20,315 nucleotides of DNA from an uncultured Prevotella sp. (lineage in GTDB: Bacteria > Bacteroidota > Bacteroidia > Bacteroidales > Bacteroidaceae): contig CATXJC010000033.1 in NCBI GenBank assembly GCA_958369755.1, positions 1 to 20,315 on the forward strand, read 5' to 3'. Below, in pieces: positions 1 to 7,574 of this stretch (positions are counted from its first letter, which is position 1; each line of letters begins with the position of its first letter). Under the pieces are notes generated by a model that saw nothing but the letters and a program-made list of their open reading frames with translations, had not been told where the DNA came from and ran no database searches. The translations under genes and the position numbers were made by a program.

Positions 1-568
1 GAATCTCATCGGCATGCTCCATCATCAGGCGATAGTCGGCTGTGATATAAGGCTCACACTCTACACCATTGATGATGACGCACTCAGCCTTGGCTCCTGG
101 AGGAGGACAAAGCTTGATGAAGGTAGGAAAACCGGCACCACCCATACCAGTGACACCTGCTACCTTGATGCGGTTTACGATTTCCTCTGGAGTAAGCTCA
201 GTATGAGCCTCAAGCGTCTCGAGTTTATCAGAGCGGTCGATACTCTCCTCCCACTCATCGCCTTCTACATTAATAATGATGCAAGGCTTGCGATAACCGG
301 TAGCATCAATAGATGTATCTACCTTGAACACAGTTCCTGATACGGAACTGTAAATAGGAGCACTCACAAAGCCACCAGCCTCAGCAATGAGTGTACCCAC
401 CTTCACCTTGTCGCCCTTGGCAACTACAGGCTTGGCAGGAGCACCGATGTGCTGACCAAGTGGGAAAATAGCCTGCTTAGGGAGAGGAGCTACCTGAGTA
501 GCCATCTCGGCAGTAATCTTATTCTCTTCTGGGTGAACTCCACCAATTCTAAAAGTTCTCAAATTCAT
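1..568 (-). CDS. rnfC: Rnf electron transport complex subunit C, N-terminal part (cut by window edge)
   Basis: RnfC is the peripheral NADH/FMN-binding subunit of the membrane Rnf complex, which couples electron transfer between ferredoxin and NAD to Na+ or H+ movement. Reading the minus strand from the ATG at 568-566 gives about 189 residues beginning MNLRTFRIGG and running to the window edge. Visible family signs are the RIGGVHPEENK opening, a barrel-sandwich region (PVVAKGDKVKVGTLIAEAGG, then SAPIYSSVSG), and the glycine-rich nucleotide/FMN-site segment GVTGMGGAGFPTFIK followed by INGVECEPYITAD. The C-terminal ferredoxin motifs lie outside the window. The start is 3 nt after the rnfB stop, so the two are almost certainly co-translated, and rnfD, G, E and A are expected downstream beyond position 1. 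Identity is firm; only the truncation is a limit. Confidence 0.95.
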   Translation of the reverse strand, partial: MNLRTFRIGGVHPEENKITAEMATQVAPLPKQAIFPLGQHIGAPAKPVVAKGDKVKVGTLIAEAGGFVSAPIYSSVSGTVFKVDTSIDATGYRKPCIIINVEGDEWEESIDRSDKLETLEAHTELTPEEIVNRIKVAGVTGMGGAGFPTFIKLCPPPGAKAECVIINGVECEPYITADYRLMMEHADEI

Positions 569-571
569 GAT

Positions 572-1519
572 TTAATCCTCCTTCTTTTCTTCTGAAGTTT
601 CTACCTTTGGAGCGGCTACAGGAGCCTCTGCCTTTGGTGCAGCAACCGGAGTTTCTGCTACAGGAGCAGCCTCAGCAGCTGGCTTTGCCTTTTTAACTGA
701 GAAATTAACTTTTACGAGAGCACCTGTTGGGCATTCGTCAACACACTTGGTACACATGCGGCACTTATTGAAGTCAACATAAGCCACATTGTTCTCAATG
801 GTGATAGCATCAAACTTGCAGACCTTCTGACACTTACCGCATCCGATGCAAGCAACGCTACAAGCCTTCTTGGCAACAGCGCCCTTATCGTGGTTTACGC
901 ACTGAACGTAAACTCTACGGCCCTTAGGACCCTTCTTGCGGAGCTCGATGATATGACGTGGACAAGCGTTGGCGCAAGCACCACAACCCGTACACTTCTC
1001 TTCATCAACCTCAGGAATGCCAGTTTCAGGATTGATAGAGATTGCGCCAAACTGGCAGGCAGCCACGCAATCGCCACAACCCAGACAGCCGAACCCGCAG
1101 CCTGTTTCGCCAGCGCCACATGAATTCATAGCTGCACAAGTGTGCAAACCATCATACTCGGCAATGCGAGGACGATTCTCGCAAGTACCATTACAACGAA
1201 CCACAGCCACCTTTGGCTCGGTATTGGCTACTGCCATACCTAAAAGGTCGGCTACCTTGCCCATCACGTCGGCACCACCTACCGGACACATCAGTCCATC
1301 GATAGAACCGGCATCAGCACCCTTCACCAGAGCTGCAGCCATACCGGAACATCCGGCAAAGCCGCAACCACCACAGTTGGCACCTGGCAGAATCTCTCCT
1401 ACCTGGCCCAAGCGAGGGTCTTCTTCGACGGCAAACTTCTTAGATACTCCGAAGAGAACCAGCGCTGCAATCAGCGCGATTGCTCCGAGAACCAAGACAG
1501 CAATCAAAATAAAATTCAT
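572..1519 (-). CDS. rnfB: Rnf electron transport complex subunit B, polyferredoxin
   Basis: RnfB passes electrons between soluble ferredoxin and the rest of the Rnf complex at the cytoplasmic face. The 315-residue product starts with one membrane helix (about residues 3-24). A 4Fe-4S subdomain follows (C49, C52, C57, C78; sequence PGANCGGCGFAGC). Four ferredoxin-type CxxCxxCxxxC motifs come next, at C145-C155, C176-C186, C224-C234 and C253-C263. Extra cysteines lie at 109, 113, 128, 134, 141, 207 and 220. This is longer than the proteobacterial RsxB form (about 190 residues, two ferredoxin motifs) and matches the long type of anaerobic Bacteroidetes and Clostridia. The last 40 residues or so are a low-complexity Ala/Pro/Glu/Lys tail containing PVAAPKAE then PVAAPKVE, probably a flexible linker. 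It sits between rseC (78 nt upstream) and rnfC (3 nt downstream). Confidence 0.96.
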   Translation of the reverse strand: MNFILIAVLVLGAIALIAALVLFGVSKKFAVEEDPRLGQVGEILPGANCGGCGFAGCSGMAAALVKGADAGSIDGLMCPVGGADVMGKVADLLGMAVANTEPKVAVVRCNGTCENRPRIAEYDGLHTCAAMNSCGAGETGCGFGCLGCGDCVAACQFGAISINPETGIPEVDEEKCTGCGACANACPRHIIELRKKGPKGRRVYVQCVNHDKGAVAKKACSVACIGCGKCQKVCKFDAITIENNVAYVDFNKCRMCTKCVDECPTGALVKVNFSVKKAKPAAEAAPVAETPVAAPKAEAPVAAPKVETSEEKKED

Positions 1520-1597
1520 AATTTTTTGTGTTTTGTTATTTTCTTTGTTTTAAAATAAAGGGCTCATCGCTGAAGCCACAGGAGCACATCACGTACC

Positions 1598-2011
1598 CTA
1601 TGATTCAATAGAGAAGCTCAGTTTGTTTTTAAGTTTGTTTCTGAATAAGTAGAGCACCACGTAGTATGGAATGAGAATGCCCAATGCCGAGAGCGCTGCG
1701 GCTCCCTCTGAGTGAGTAGCTTTCAGTACACCGACCAAAGCTACCACCATCAGTATCAGCGGCAAGAGATAGCCATAGAAACTGGCTCTGAAGCCTACAG
1801 CCGAATCTGCAGTCACCACCACGCTGTCGCCTTTGTGGTAGAGAGACGTCTCAGAGGTAGAAACCTCAATCATCTTCTCTTTCGATTCAGATGCAGTACA
1901 ATGAGCAGCCACCTTGCAAGCGCTGCAGGCTGACGACTGTACGATGCGAATGCACACACAACCTTCTTCTACGCTTTCTACGATGCCAGAATGTTTTATT
2001 TTGTTATTCAT
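1598..2011 (-). CDS. rseC: SoxR-reducing system / RseC family membrane protein
   Basis: RseC/MucC-family proteins are small membrane proteins often encoded with Rnf genes. In gammaproteobacteria relatives contribute to SoxR reduction and sigma-E signalling, but in Bacteroidales the role is not settled. The product is 137 residues: a cytoplasmic N-terminal domain with a cysteine cluster (C18, C20, C29, C32, C38; core SACSACKVAAHC), then two hydrophobic spans (about 77-95 and 102-120, LLPLILMVVALVGVL and ALGILIPYYVVLYLF) and a basic tail. I chose the ATG at 2011. A longer reading frame to 2077 would run through the promoter box at 2048-2055 and add residues unlike the family. It is the first gene of the rseC-rnfB-rnfC operon. 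Confidence 0.88.
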   Translation of the reverse strand: MNNKIKHSGIVESVEEGCVCIRIVQSSACSACKVAAHCTASESKEKMIEVSTSETSLYHKGDSVVVTADSAVGFRASFYGYLLPLILMVVALVGVLKATHSEGAAALSALGILIPYYVVLYLFRNKLKNKLSFSIES

Positions 2012-2047
2012 TTGTAATGTTGAGATTGCATTTTTGCAATTCAAGTG

Positions 2048-2078
2048 CAAAGATACTACATTATTTAGAAATGGCAAA
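2048..2078 (-). promoter_or_regulatory. Bacteroidetes-type promoter of the rseC-rnfBC operon
   Basis: On the minus strand, TTTG (2078-2075), 19 nt, then TATCTTTG (2055-2048) match the Bacteroidetes -33/-7 consensus. The predicted transcription start is near 2042, about 30 nt before the ATG at 2011. This also decides the rseC start. Confidence 0.75.
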
Positions 2079-2188
2079 CAAAATCGAAAAGAAAATATAA
2101 AAAAAGAAGCGTAAACGTTATCTATACCCTTGAATCAGGCAGTTTGAGAACAAATTAAAAGCAAAAATGCTTTTTTTTAGCAACTTCT

Positions 2189-2219
2189 TTTGGTGATATC
2201 AATTTTTTATGTATCTTTG
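2189..2219 (+). promoter_or_regulatory. Bacteroidetes-type promoter of the acidic protein gene at 2242
   Basis: TTTG (2189-2192), 19 nt, TATCTTTG (2212-2219). It is divergent from the rseC promoter, with about 110 nt between the two -33 boxes. The predicted leader is only about 17 nt. Confidence 0.75.
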
Positions 2220-2241
2220 CATTGATTATTAAAGAATTGAT

Positions 2242-2691
2242 ATGGAAACATTAGAGCAAACAATCATGCAAGTAGAGCGCTTTATCAGAAAAGTGGCTCA
2301 AAAGTTCCCAGCGCCAGAATCTGACGACGAGACTTCTCAAATGACCGACATCCACGTAAGGGTTTCGCAAGACAGTGGCGAACTCCTGGCCTTTGACGAC
2401 GATGACAACGAGATTACCCGCTGCGTTGTTGAGCAATGGATAGAAAACAAGGATGAAGACTTCTACGACGAGGTAGCAAAGCTGCTTCGCGATGTATTGC
2501 GCAAACAGGCTGATATCATAGATCATCTCGGCATTCTCAAGCCATACAGCTTTGTGCTCGAAGATGAGGATAAAGAGCATATTGGCGAGCTCTATCTTGC
2601 TGACGATGATACAATCATCGTAGGTGGTGACTTGATGGAGAATCTGGACAACGATCTGGACAACTTCCTGAACGACCTGCTGAAAGAATAA
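2242..2691 (+). CDS. Conserved-looking acidic hypothetical protein (149 aa)
   Basis: I do not recognise a named family. The protein is 149 residues, strongly acidic, with no signal peptide or membrane span, so it is probably cytoplasmic. It looks folded: an N-terminal amphipathic helix (METLEQTIMQVERFIRKVAQKF), a beta-rich stretch (TDIHVRVSQDSGELLAFDDDD), central helices (residues about 62-95), and a beta segment (FVLEDEDKEHIGELYLADDDTIIVGGD). The C-terminus is a leucine/aspartate helix (LMENLDNDLDNFLNDLL). A good promoter lies upstream and a terminator downstream, so it is a single-gene unit. Codon use matches its neighbours. The acidity recalls other small Bacteroidales proteins of unknown role; I assign no function. 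Confidence 0.85.
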   Translation: METLEQTIMQVERFIRKVAQKFPAPESDDETSQMTDIHVRVSQDSGELLAFDDDDNEITRCVVEQWIENKDEDFYDEVAKLLRDVLRKQADIIDHLGILKPYSFVLEDEDKEHIGELYLADDDTIIVGGDLMENLDNDLDNFLNDLLKE

Positions 2692-2740
2692 AAAAAATAC
2701 AGGATGTAAGGACTACCCGCTCCCCCATCCCAACAAAATA

Positions 2741-2784
2741 AAAAACCGTTGCACTCTCTCCTATCGAGTACAACGGTTTTTCTG
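2741..2784. terminator. Bidirectional intrinsic terminator between convergent genes
   Basis: The stem AAAAACCGTTG (2741-2751) pairs with CAACGGTTTTT (2771-2781). It extends inward with ACTC/GAGT across one mismatch and has a loop of about 9 nt. A and T runs on the two sides let it work for both the plus gene ending at 2691 and the minus gene ending at 2822. Confidence 0.9.
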
Positions 2785-2821
2785 TTTTAAACGGTCTTTC
2801 CGTTTATATCATCTAACCAAT

Positions 2822-4330
2822 CTAAAAAGAAATTTTCTTTTTCTTACCTTTACTTTCGTTTCCTACCCGGTCGAGAGCAGTTACTACATACACATATTTC
2901 TTGCCACTCACATAAGGGATGCGATAGAAATTATCATAAGTAACTGCCTGGAGTGCAGAAACATCATTGAGATTTACCTTAGCTCCTTTCTCAAAACGGT
3001 AGATAGCAAAACGGTTCACCTGATCGCCCCACTTTTTCTTGCTAGCCTTAGGAGCCTTCCATACCAGCAGCGGACCTTTCTCGGTCCACATCAGCTTGAG
3101 ACCCTTTACCCCCTTTGGCGCCTTATTATCAAGGAAAGGCATAGAGGGTGGCAATGCTGGATACTTCCAATAATTGTTGCGGAGTGTATGTCCGATATTA
3201 CCTACATTATCGGCAGCAGTCTGCGCATACCAGAGCACAGTGCCCTTCACATTATTCATCTGCTGATGCAAACGGTGCTTGGCAGGCAACTGATGACTGC
3301 GCGGATTGACTGGGTCAGCAAACTTGGCTGTACGCTCTATATCTTCACCTATATATAATGGGCGGTTGCCAGCATGCTTATTCCACCAGGTTATGAGCGT
3401 CTTGTAATCGGCAGCACGATTGCCTATCTCCCAATAAATCTGAGGCACACAATAGTCTATCCAACCATTATTCACCCAAAGCAATACATCTGCATAAAGA
3501 TCATCATAATTCTGGAGGCCGAAAGTTTCTGAACCATTAGGATCGGTACGCTTGTTGCGGTAGATGCCGAATGGAGAAACACCAAACTTGACCCAAGGCT
3601 TAACGGCATGAATGGATTCGCTGAGCTGCTTTACAAACCGGCTCACGTTATCACGGCGCCAATCACCTATGTTTCGCATGCCGCGCGACTGCTGGCGGAA
3701 GAGCTGCTGATCAGGAATCTGACGTCCGGCCTCTGGATATGGATAGAAATAATCATCAATATGGAATCCATCAACATCATATCGGCTTACAATGTCCACA
3801 GCCACCTCGCAAATATAGTCGGCTGCAGCCTGCAACCCAGGGTTCAACAGCGTCAGCTTGCCATACTGAAAACAGAGATCAGGACGCCTCTTCACGATAT
3901 TCTTCGGCGAAACCTGCTCATAAGAAGTTACGCTATGCTTGGCACGATAAGGATTAATCCAGGCATGAAGCTCCATGCCACGATTATGACACTGCTCTAT
4001 CATCCACTGCAACGGATCCCAATAAGGAGAAGGAGCCTTTCCCTGCACCCCCGTAAGAAACTTGCTCCAAGGCTCTAAATCACTCTTATACAGAGCATCA
4101 CACTCGGCACGAACCTGAAAGATAATCGCATTCACGCCATCCTTCTGCAGTTCATCAAGCTGTCTGGTAAGCATCGCCTGGATCTGCTGCGTACTCTTGC
4201 CAAGATACTGTCCGTTAACACACTGTATCCAGGCTCCACGAAACTCTCGTTTGTTCTGAGCCTTCATTGTTGCCGACGACATCAGCATCATTGCAACAAC
4301 GAGCATCAAAATCGCTTTCAGTCTTTTCAT
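2822..4330 (-). CDS. Secreted GHL10-type (DUF187/YngK-like) glycoside hydrolase-like protein
   Basis: The product is 502 residues with a signal peptide (MKRLKAILMLVVAMMLMSSATMKAQ), so it is exported. The mature part opens with the family signature REFRGAWIQCV (residues 28-38). It continues as a TIM-barrel-like glycosidase domain: DGVNAIIFQVRAECDALY (64-81), GMELHAWINPYRA (118-130), VDGFHIDDYFYPYP (186-199, with a probable acidic active-site pair D192/D193), and KFGVSPFGIYRN (248-259). The last 90 residues or so (PKGVKGLKLMW to YVYVVTALDRVGNES) look like a fibronectin type III-like domain. Proteins of this family (PF02638) are thought to act on polysaccharide or cell-wall glycans, but the substrate is not known here. 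It is probably the last gene of the rarA-TRIC operon (37 nt after the TRIC stop) and is followed by the terminator at 2741. Confidence 0.9.
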   Translation of the reverse strand: MKRLKAILMLVVAMMLMSSATMKAQNKREFRGAWIQCVNGQYLGKSTQQIQAMLTRQLDELQKDGVNAIIFQVRAECDALYKSDLEPWSKFLTGVQGKAPSPYWDPLQWMIEQCHNRGMELHAWINPYRAKHSVTSYEQVSPKNIVKRRPDLCFQYGKLTLLNPGLQAAADYICEVAVDIVSRYDVDGFHIDDYFYPYPEAGRQIPDQQLFRQQSRGMRNIGDWRRDNVSRFVKQLSESIHAVKPWVKFGVSPFGIYRNKRTDPNGSETFGLQNYDDLYADVLLWVNNGWIDYCVPQIYWEIGNRAADYKTLITWWNKHAGNRPLYIGEDIERTAKFADPVNPRSHQLPAKHRLHQQMNNVKGTVLWYAQTAADNVGNIGHTLRNNYWKYPALPPSMPFLDNKAPKGVKGLKLMWTEKGPLLVWKAPKASKKKWGDQVNRFAIYRFEKGAKVNLNDVSALQAVTYDNFYRIPYVSGKKYVYVVTALDRVGNESKGKKKKISF

Positions 4331-4344
4331 CTGTTATCTGTTAT
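4331..4344. repeat. Two tandem copies of CTGTTAT before the GHL10 gene start
   Basis: CTGTTAT occurs twice in tandem, directly abutting the ATG of the minus-strand gene. It shares the 7-nt period with repeats in other gaps in this window. With only two units, chance is possible. Confidence 0.5.
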
Positions 4345-4367
4345 TTATCAATTTCATTTTTTCCTTT

Positions 4368-5018
4368 TCATTCTACAGTTTGTTCTTCATCCCTCAGCTT
4401 CGGGAGTGAAATATGGTATCTTACAGCCAGCAATCGGATGGCGCAGACCACACTGAAAGCTACAATCACCGTAATATAGAGGCTCACACCCAGATAGCTC
4501 AATCCCCAATAAGCCAAACCACCGGCGACACAAGCCATCGCATAAATCTCCTTTCGGAAGATGACCGGCTCTTCATTAAGAAGCACATCGCGGATAACAC
4601 CACCTGCAGCACCCGTGATACAGCCCATGATGATGGCTACCCAAAAAGAGAAACCACATTCGAGCGACTTCTGGATGCCCGCAATATTGAAAAGCGCCAA
4701 GCCCAAGGTATCAAACAGAAACCAGGTATTGTCAAGACGCTTAAGATAGCGGTGGCAAGCAATCACTACCAACTGCGCAAACAGCGTACAAATCAGGTAG
4801 ATAGGACTCAACATCCAAAACGGCCGCACACCAAGCATCACATCTCGTATGGTTCCACCACCTATGGCTACAGCCACACCACAAACAAAACCGCCCAGCC
4901 AATCATAGTGCTTACTTGCTGCCAGGCGAATGCCCGAAAGGGCAAAAGCAAATGTACCGATGAATTCTATCACGCTATGAAGCGTGAGCACGAATTCAGG
5001 ATCGCCATGTATCATCAT
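4368..5018 (-). CDS. TRIC-family (UPF0126/YicG-like) membrane channel protein
   Basis: The product is 216 residues and almost entirely hydrophobic, with about seven membrane spans. The two family signatures are clear: GGGTIRD at 53-59 and GAAGGVIRD at 136-144. They reflect the internal duplication of the prokaryotic trimeric intracellular cation channel fold, two related three-helix bundles plus a seventh helix. Structures of bacterial TRIC homologues show a trimer with a pore in each subunit conducting monovalent cations; the physiological role in bacteria is not established. The start is ATG at 5018 (MMIHGDPEFV); the second Met would also serve. It lies 65 nt after rarA and 37 nt before the GHL10 gene on the same strand, with no promoter box seen in either gap, so it is probably read from the rarA promoter. 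Confidence 0.9.
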   Translation of the reverse strand: MMIHGDPEFVLTLHSVIEFIGTFAFALSGIRLAASKHYDWLGGFVCGVAVAIGGGTIRDVMLGVRPFWMLSPIYLICTLFAQLVVIACHRYLKRLDNTWFLFDTLGLALFNIAGIQKSLECGFSFWVAIIMGCITGAAGGVIRDVLLNEEPVIFRKEIYAMACVAGGLAYWGLSYLGVSLYITVIVAFSVVCAIRLLAVRYHISLPKLRDEEQTVE

Positions 5019-5083
5019 TTTCTCGTATCAGTTAGTTGTTCTAAATATCAATTTCTAATTATCTATATATCTATTCTAAATCA
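5019..5083. repeat. AT-rich gap with loose 7-nt periodicity between rarA and the TRIC gene
   Basis: On the minus strand the gap can be read as degenerate heptamers (TTAGTGA, TTTAGAA, TAGATAT, ATAGATA, ATTAGAA, ATTGATA, TTTAGAA). Two exact TTTAGAA copies lie 35 nt (five units) apart. The periodicity is suggestive rather than strong. No promoter is seen. Confidence 0.4.
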
Positions 5084-6358
5084 CTAATTCTTGAATCTTT
5101 CTCCCCAGCAGGTAACCATCCAGTTGTAGAGGCGCTCCTCGGAAGGCGAATGCTGCGCATGCCAGAAGCGGGCATCCTTCAGTTCGTCTGGCAGATACTG
5201 CTGCTCTGTGAAATGTCCAGGATAATCGTGAGGATACTTATATCCGTCATGATAGCCCAAATCTTTCATCAGTTTGGTAGGAGCATTGCGGATGTGCAGT
5301 GGAACAGGCAGATTACCCGTTTGCCGTACAGTAGCCAGCGCATCATTAATGCCCAGATAAGCACTGTTGCTCTTCGGACTCGTGGCCAGATAAACCACAG
5401 CCTCAGCAAGGGCGATACGCGCTTCGGGCCACCCTATCTTCATCACCGTATCGAAAGCTGCATTGGCAAGCAGGAGTGCATTCGGATTGGCAAGTCCCAC
5501 ATCCTCAGAGGCACTAATCACAACCCTACGGGCTATAAACTGCGGGTCTTCTCCTCCTTCTATCATCCTCGCCATCCAATAAAGCGCAGCATCGGGATCG
5601 CTTCCGCGAATACTCTTGATAAAGGCAGAGATAATATCATAATGCATCTCACCCTGTTTATCGTAAGCCAGTGGATTCTGTTGCAACTGCTCTTCTACCA
5701 TCCTGTCGGTAATCACAATCTCCGAAGATCCGGCAGATTCTACCACCAATTCCAGGATATTGAGCAGTTTGCGGGCATCTCCACCACTATATCGCAGCAG
5801 CGCGCCCGTCTCTTCCAACTTAATATTCTTCTCTCTGAGTTCTACATCCTGCGTAATGGCACGATGCAGAAGCCCTTCAAGATCAGCCTTTTCAAGCGGT
5901 TTGAGCACATAGAGCTGACACCTGGACAACAGCGGCCGAATCACCTCGAATGAAGGATTCTCGGTGGTAGCACCTATCAGCGTAACAATACCCTTCTCTA
6001 CCGCACCCAAAAGCGAATCCTGCTGACTCTTGGAGAAACGGTGAATCTCATCAATAAACAATATAGGAGAAGCCGAATTAAAGAATCTACCACTTTTTGC
6101 TCTTTCTATCACCTCGCGGACATCCTTTACGCCACTGGTCACCGCAGAGAGGGTGAAGAACGGCACCTTGATGGTTTGTGCCACGATTTGAGCAAGGGTA
6201 GTCTTGCCCACTCCAGGGGGGCCCCAGAGGATAAAAGAGGATATGCGCCCTGCATCAATCATCTTGCGCAGCACGGCCCCCTCACCTACCAAATGCTGCT
6301 GTCCTACATAGTCAGCAAGCGTGTGAGGTCTCATTCTTTCAGCTAACGGTTCACTCAT
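5084..6358 (-). CDS. rarA: Replication-associated recombination protein A (RarA/MgsA, AAA+ ATPase)
   Basis: RarA is a clamp-loader-like AAA+ ATPase (Mgs1/WRNIP1 relative) that acts on stalled replication forks and single-stranded gaps. The product is 424 residues from the ATG at 6358. Signatures are PLAERMRP and YVGQQHLVGEG at the N-terminus, Walker A GPPGVGKT (46-53), Walker B LFIDEIH (100-106), and sensor 1 GATTENPSF (129-137). The C-terminal tetramerisation domain contains SAFIKSIRGSDPDAALYW and GYKYPHDYPGHF. The frame stays open to 6604, but that extension is a hydrophobic, Phe-rich, AT-rich translation of the promoter region and is not part of the protein. PLAERMRP matches the conserved RarA N-terminus, so the start cannot be much further downstream. 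The promoter places the transcript start only a few nt before the ATG (see findings). Confidence 0.96.
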   Translation of the reverse strand: MSEPLAERMRPHTLADYVGQQHLVGEGAVLRKMIDAGRISSFILWGPPGVGKTTLAQIVAQTIKVPFFTLSAVTSGVKDVREVIERAKSGRFFNSASPILFIDEIHRFSKSQQDSLLGAVEKGIVTLIGATTENPSFEVIRPLLSRCQLYVLKPLEKADLEGLLHRAITQDVELREKNIKLEETGALLRYSGGDARKLLNILELVVESAGSSEIVITDRMVEEQLQQNPLAYDKQGEMHYDIISAFIKSIRGSDPDAALYWMARMIEGGEDPQFIARRVVISASEDVGLANPNALLLANAAFDTVMKIGWPEARIALAEAVVYLATSPKSNSAYLGINDALATVRQTGNLPVPLHIRNAPTKLMKDLGYHDGYKYPHDYPGHFTEQQYLPDELKDARFWHAQHSPSEERLYNWMVTCWGERFKN

Positions 6359-6366
6359 AGTACGTG

Positions 6367-6396
6367 CAAAGGTAATGAAAAAAATCGAATTCCAAA
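6367..6396 (-). promoter_or_regulatory. rarA promoter, with -7 box 8 nt from the start codon
   Basis: On the minus strand, TTTG (6396-6393), 18 nt, TACCTTTG (6374-6367). The rarA ATG begins at 6358, so the mRNA should have almost no leader. Confidence 0.7.
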
Positions 6397-6435
6397 TAAA
6401 AAAGTGACCAAAAACACAAAAAAACAGCAAGAAAA

Positions 6436-6467
6436 TTTGGATATATAAAAAGAAGTACTTACTTTTG
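6436..6467 (+). promoter_or_regulatory. Promoter of the 6489-7766 gene cluster
   Basis: TTTG (6436-6439), 20 nt, TACTTTTG (6460-6467). It is divergent from the rarA promoter, about 40 nt from its -33 box. The predicted leader is about 16 nt. Confidence 0.75.
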
Positions 6468-6488
6468 CACACACAAACATAATTGAAG

Positions 6489-7301
6489 ATGAATAAAGAT
6501 AAAATATTAACACTGAAGAATGTTACTAAAAGTAGCATTTGGGAATTGCAGGAGAACGATGTGTTCCGTCTTTGGGAAGCAGCAGAAAAGGATGCTGACC
6601 TCAAGGATTACCAGAACAAGTATATCGCAGTGATCCGCAGCGCATTCGAAATGGAACCAGTGACGGTAGACCGTCCTGAAGTGATTGACAAACTGATGGC
6701 ACGCGGCTTTAAGATTGGCACTTTCCGTATCAACGACAAGAAGGAGAAGTATGCCATCAAAAAGCGCCCTATCATGCGTGTTACTGATCTTACTTACGAA
6801 AATGTAAGTCACATCACCGCCAATAAGCTCATCGAACTCTTGGAGCGCAACTTTGGTGGTGGCTGGGAGAGTCTGCCTCAGAGCATCCAGGACATCATCG
6901 AAAGTAATTTCGACATCAGCACAACTACTCTTCCTGCTGACCGCCTGAAAAAGCCAGGAGGTCTGTACGAGAAAAAGCTCGCCGATGACTACGAAGTGCT
7001 CGTGGTACCAAAAGGTTCTTGGGTAGAAGCTATCTTTGCCAAGGAGAAGCCAAAGGTAGAAAAGGTTCGCATGAGATTCGAAGATGAGAATGATTTGAAA
7101 CGCAACGACGACCTGCTCGACCCAGACGAGGATGAAGACGAGGATGCACCAGAAATCGAGGATCACTACAACGATCCAGATGAGGATGACGATGCATTCG
7201 ATGACGACAAGCTTACTGAGGAAAGCTACCGTACTACCTTCGAAGACCCGGAGAACCTCGGTCTTGATGATGCAGAAGATGTAGCCGACGATGATTATTA
7301 A
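6489..7301 (+). CDS. Hypothetical protein with folded N-terminal part and very acidic C-terminal tail (270 aa)
   Basis: I do not recognise the family. The ATG at 6489 (MNKDKILTLKNV) is preferred over a TTG two codons earlier. Residues 1-195 look globular: helix-rich (IWELQENDVFRLWEAAEKD, YQNKYIAVIRSAFEM), a basic middle (RINDKKEKYAIKKRPIMRV, 80-98), then KLIELLERNFGGGWESLP. A beta-like segment DDYEVLVVPKGSWVEAIFAKEK (166-187) follows. From about 198 to 270 the chain is dominated by Asp and Glu (for example PDEDEDEDAPEIED) and is probably disordered. There is no signal peptide or membrane span. Acidic tails of this kind occur in nucleic-acid-mimicking or chaperone-like proteins, but no function can be assigned. 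It leads a short plus-strand cluster with two small membrane proteins 33 nt and then 18 nt apart. Confidence 0.87.
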   Translation: MNKDKILTLKNVTKSSIWELQENDVFRLWEAAEKDADLKDYQNKYIAVIRSAFEMEPVTVDRPEVIDKLMARGFKIGTFRINDKKEKYAIKKRPIMRVTDLTYENVSHITANKLIELLERNFGGGWESLPQSIQDIIESNFDISTTTLPADRLKKPGGLYEKKLADDYEVLVVPKGSWVEAIFAKEKPKVEKVRMRFEDENDLKRNDDLLDPDEDEDEDAPEIEDHYNDPDEDDDAFDDDKLTEESYRTTFEDPENLGLDDAEDVADDDY

Positions 7302-7334
7302 TTCAGTTTATACATTATTATAATATAAAGAGAA

Positions 7335-7556
7335 ATGAACGCATTAATTGGATTTGTTGCATTAATCGCTGTAGGCCTCGTAGGTTGGGCGATTGCAGAA
7401 TTTAAGTACAAGGCTTTCACTTTCACCCGTTCAGAAAAGGACATCGAGGAAGAGAAAGAGCTTGAAGAGCAGAAACGCGCAGAGGGTTTCAAGGAGATGA
7501 ACATCCGCGACATCATGCGCAAAAACTCAACCAATGGTTATAACGCCGTAGGTTAG
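7335..7556 (+). CDS. Small single-span membrane protein (73 aa), unknown function
   Basis: A 73-residue protein with an N-terminal hydrophobic helix (about residues 3-21, ALIGFVALIAVGLVGWAIA). A charged, probably helical cytoplasmic segment follows (SEKDIEEEKELEEQKRAEGFKE), then NIRDIMRKNST. The hydrophobic segment lacks a cleavage-like motif and probably anchors the protein. It lies 33 nt after the acidic-tail gene and 18 nt before the Cys-rich membrane protein, on the same strand and without an intervening promoter. The three are therefore probably co-transcribed. I recognise no family. Confidence 0.78.
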   Translation: MNALIGFVALIAVGLVGWAIAEFKYKAFTFTRSEKDIEEEKELEEQKRAEGFKEMNIRDIMRKNSTNGYNAVG

Positions 7557-7574
7557 TATTATGTTAATTTACCT

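Noticed and set aside
969..1553. A plus-strand frame of 194 codons opposite rnfB
   Set aside because: It is the shadow of the Cys- and Ala-rich rnfB; the Ser/Pro/Thr-rich product has no fold-like pattern.
6359..6604. An 82-residue N-terminal extension of rarA with a membrane-like segment
   Set aside because: It translates the promoter region, is Phe-rich because the DNA is AT-rich, and the conserved RarA N-terminus begins at the ATG at 6358.
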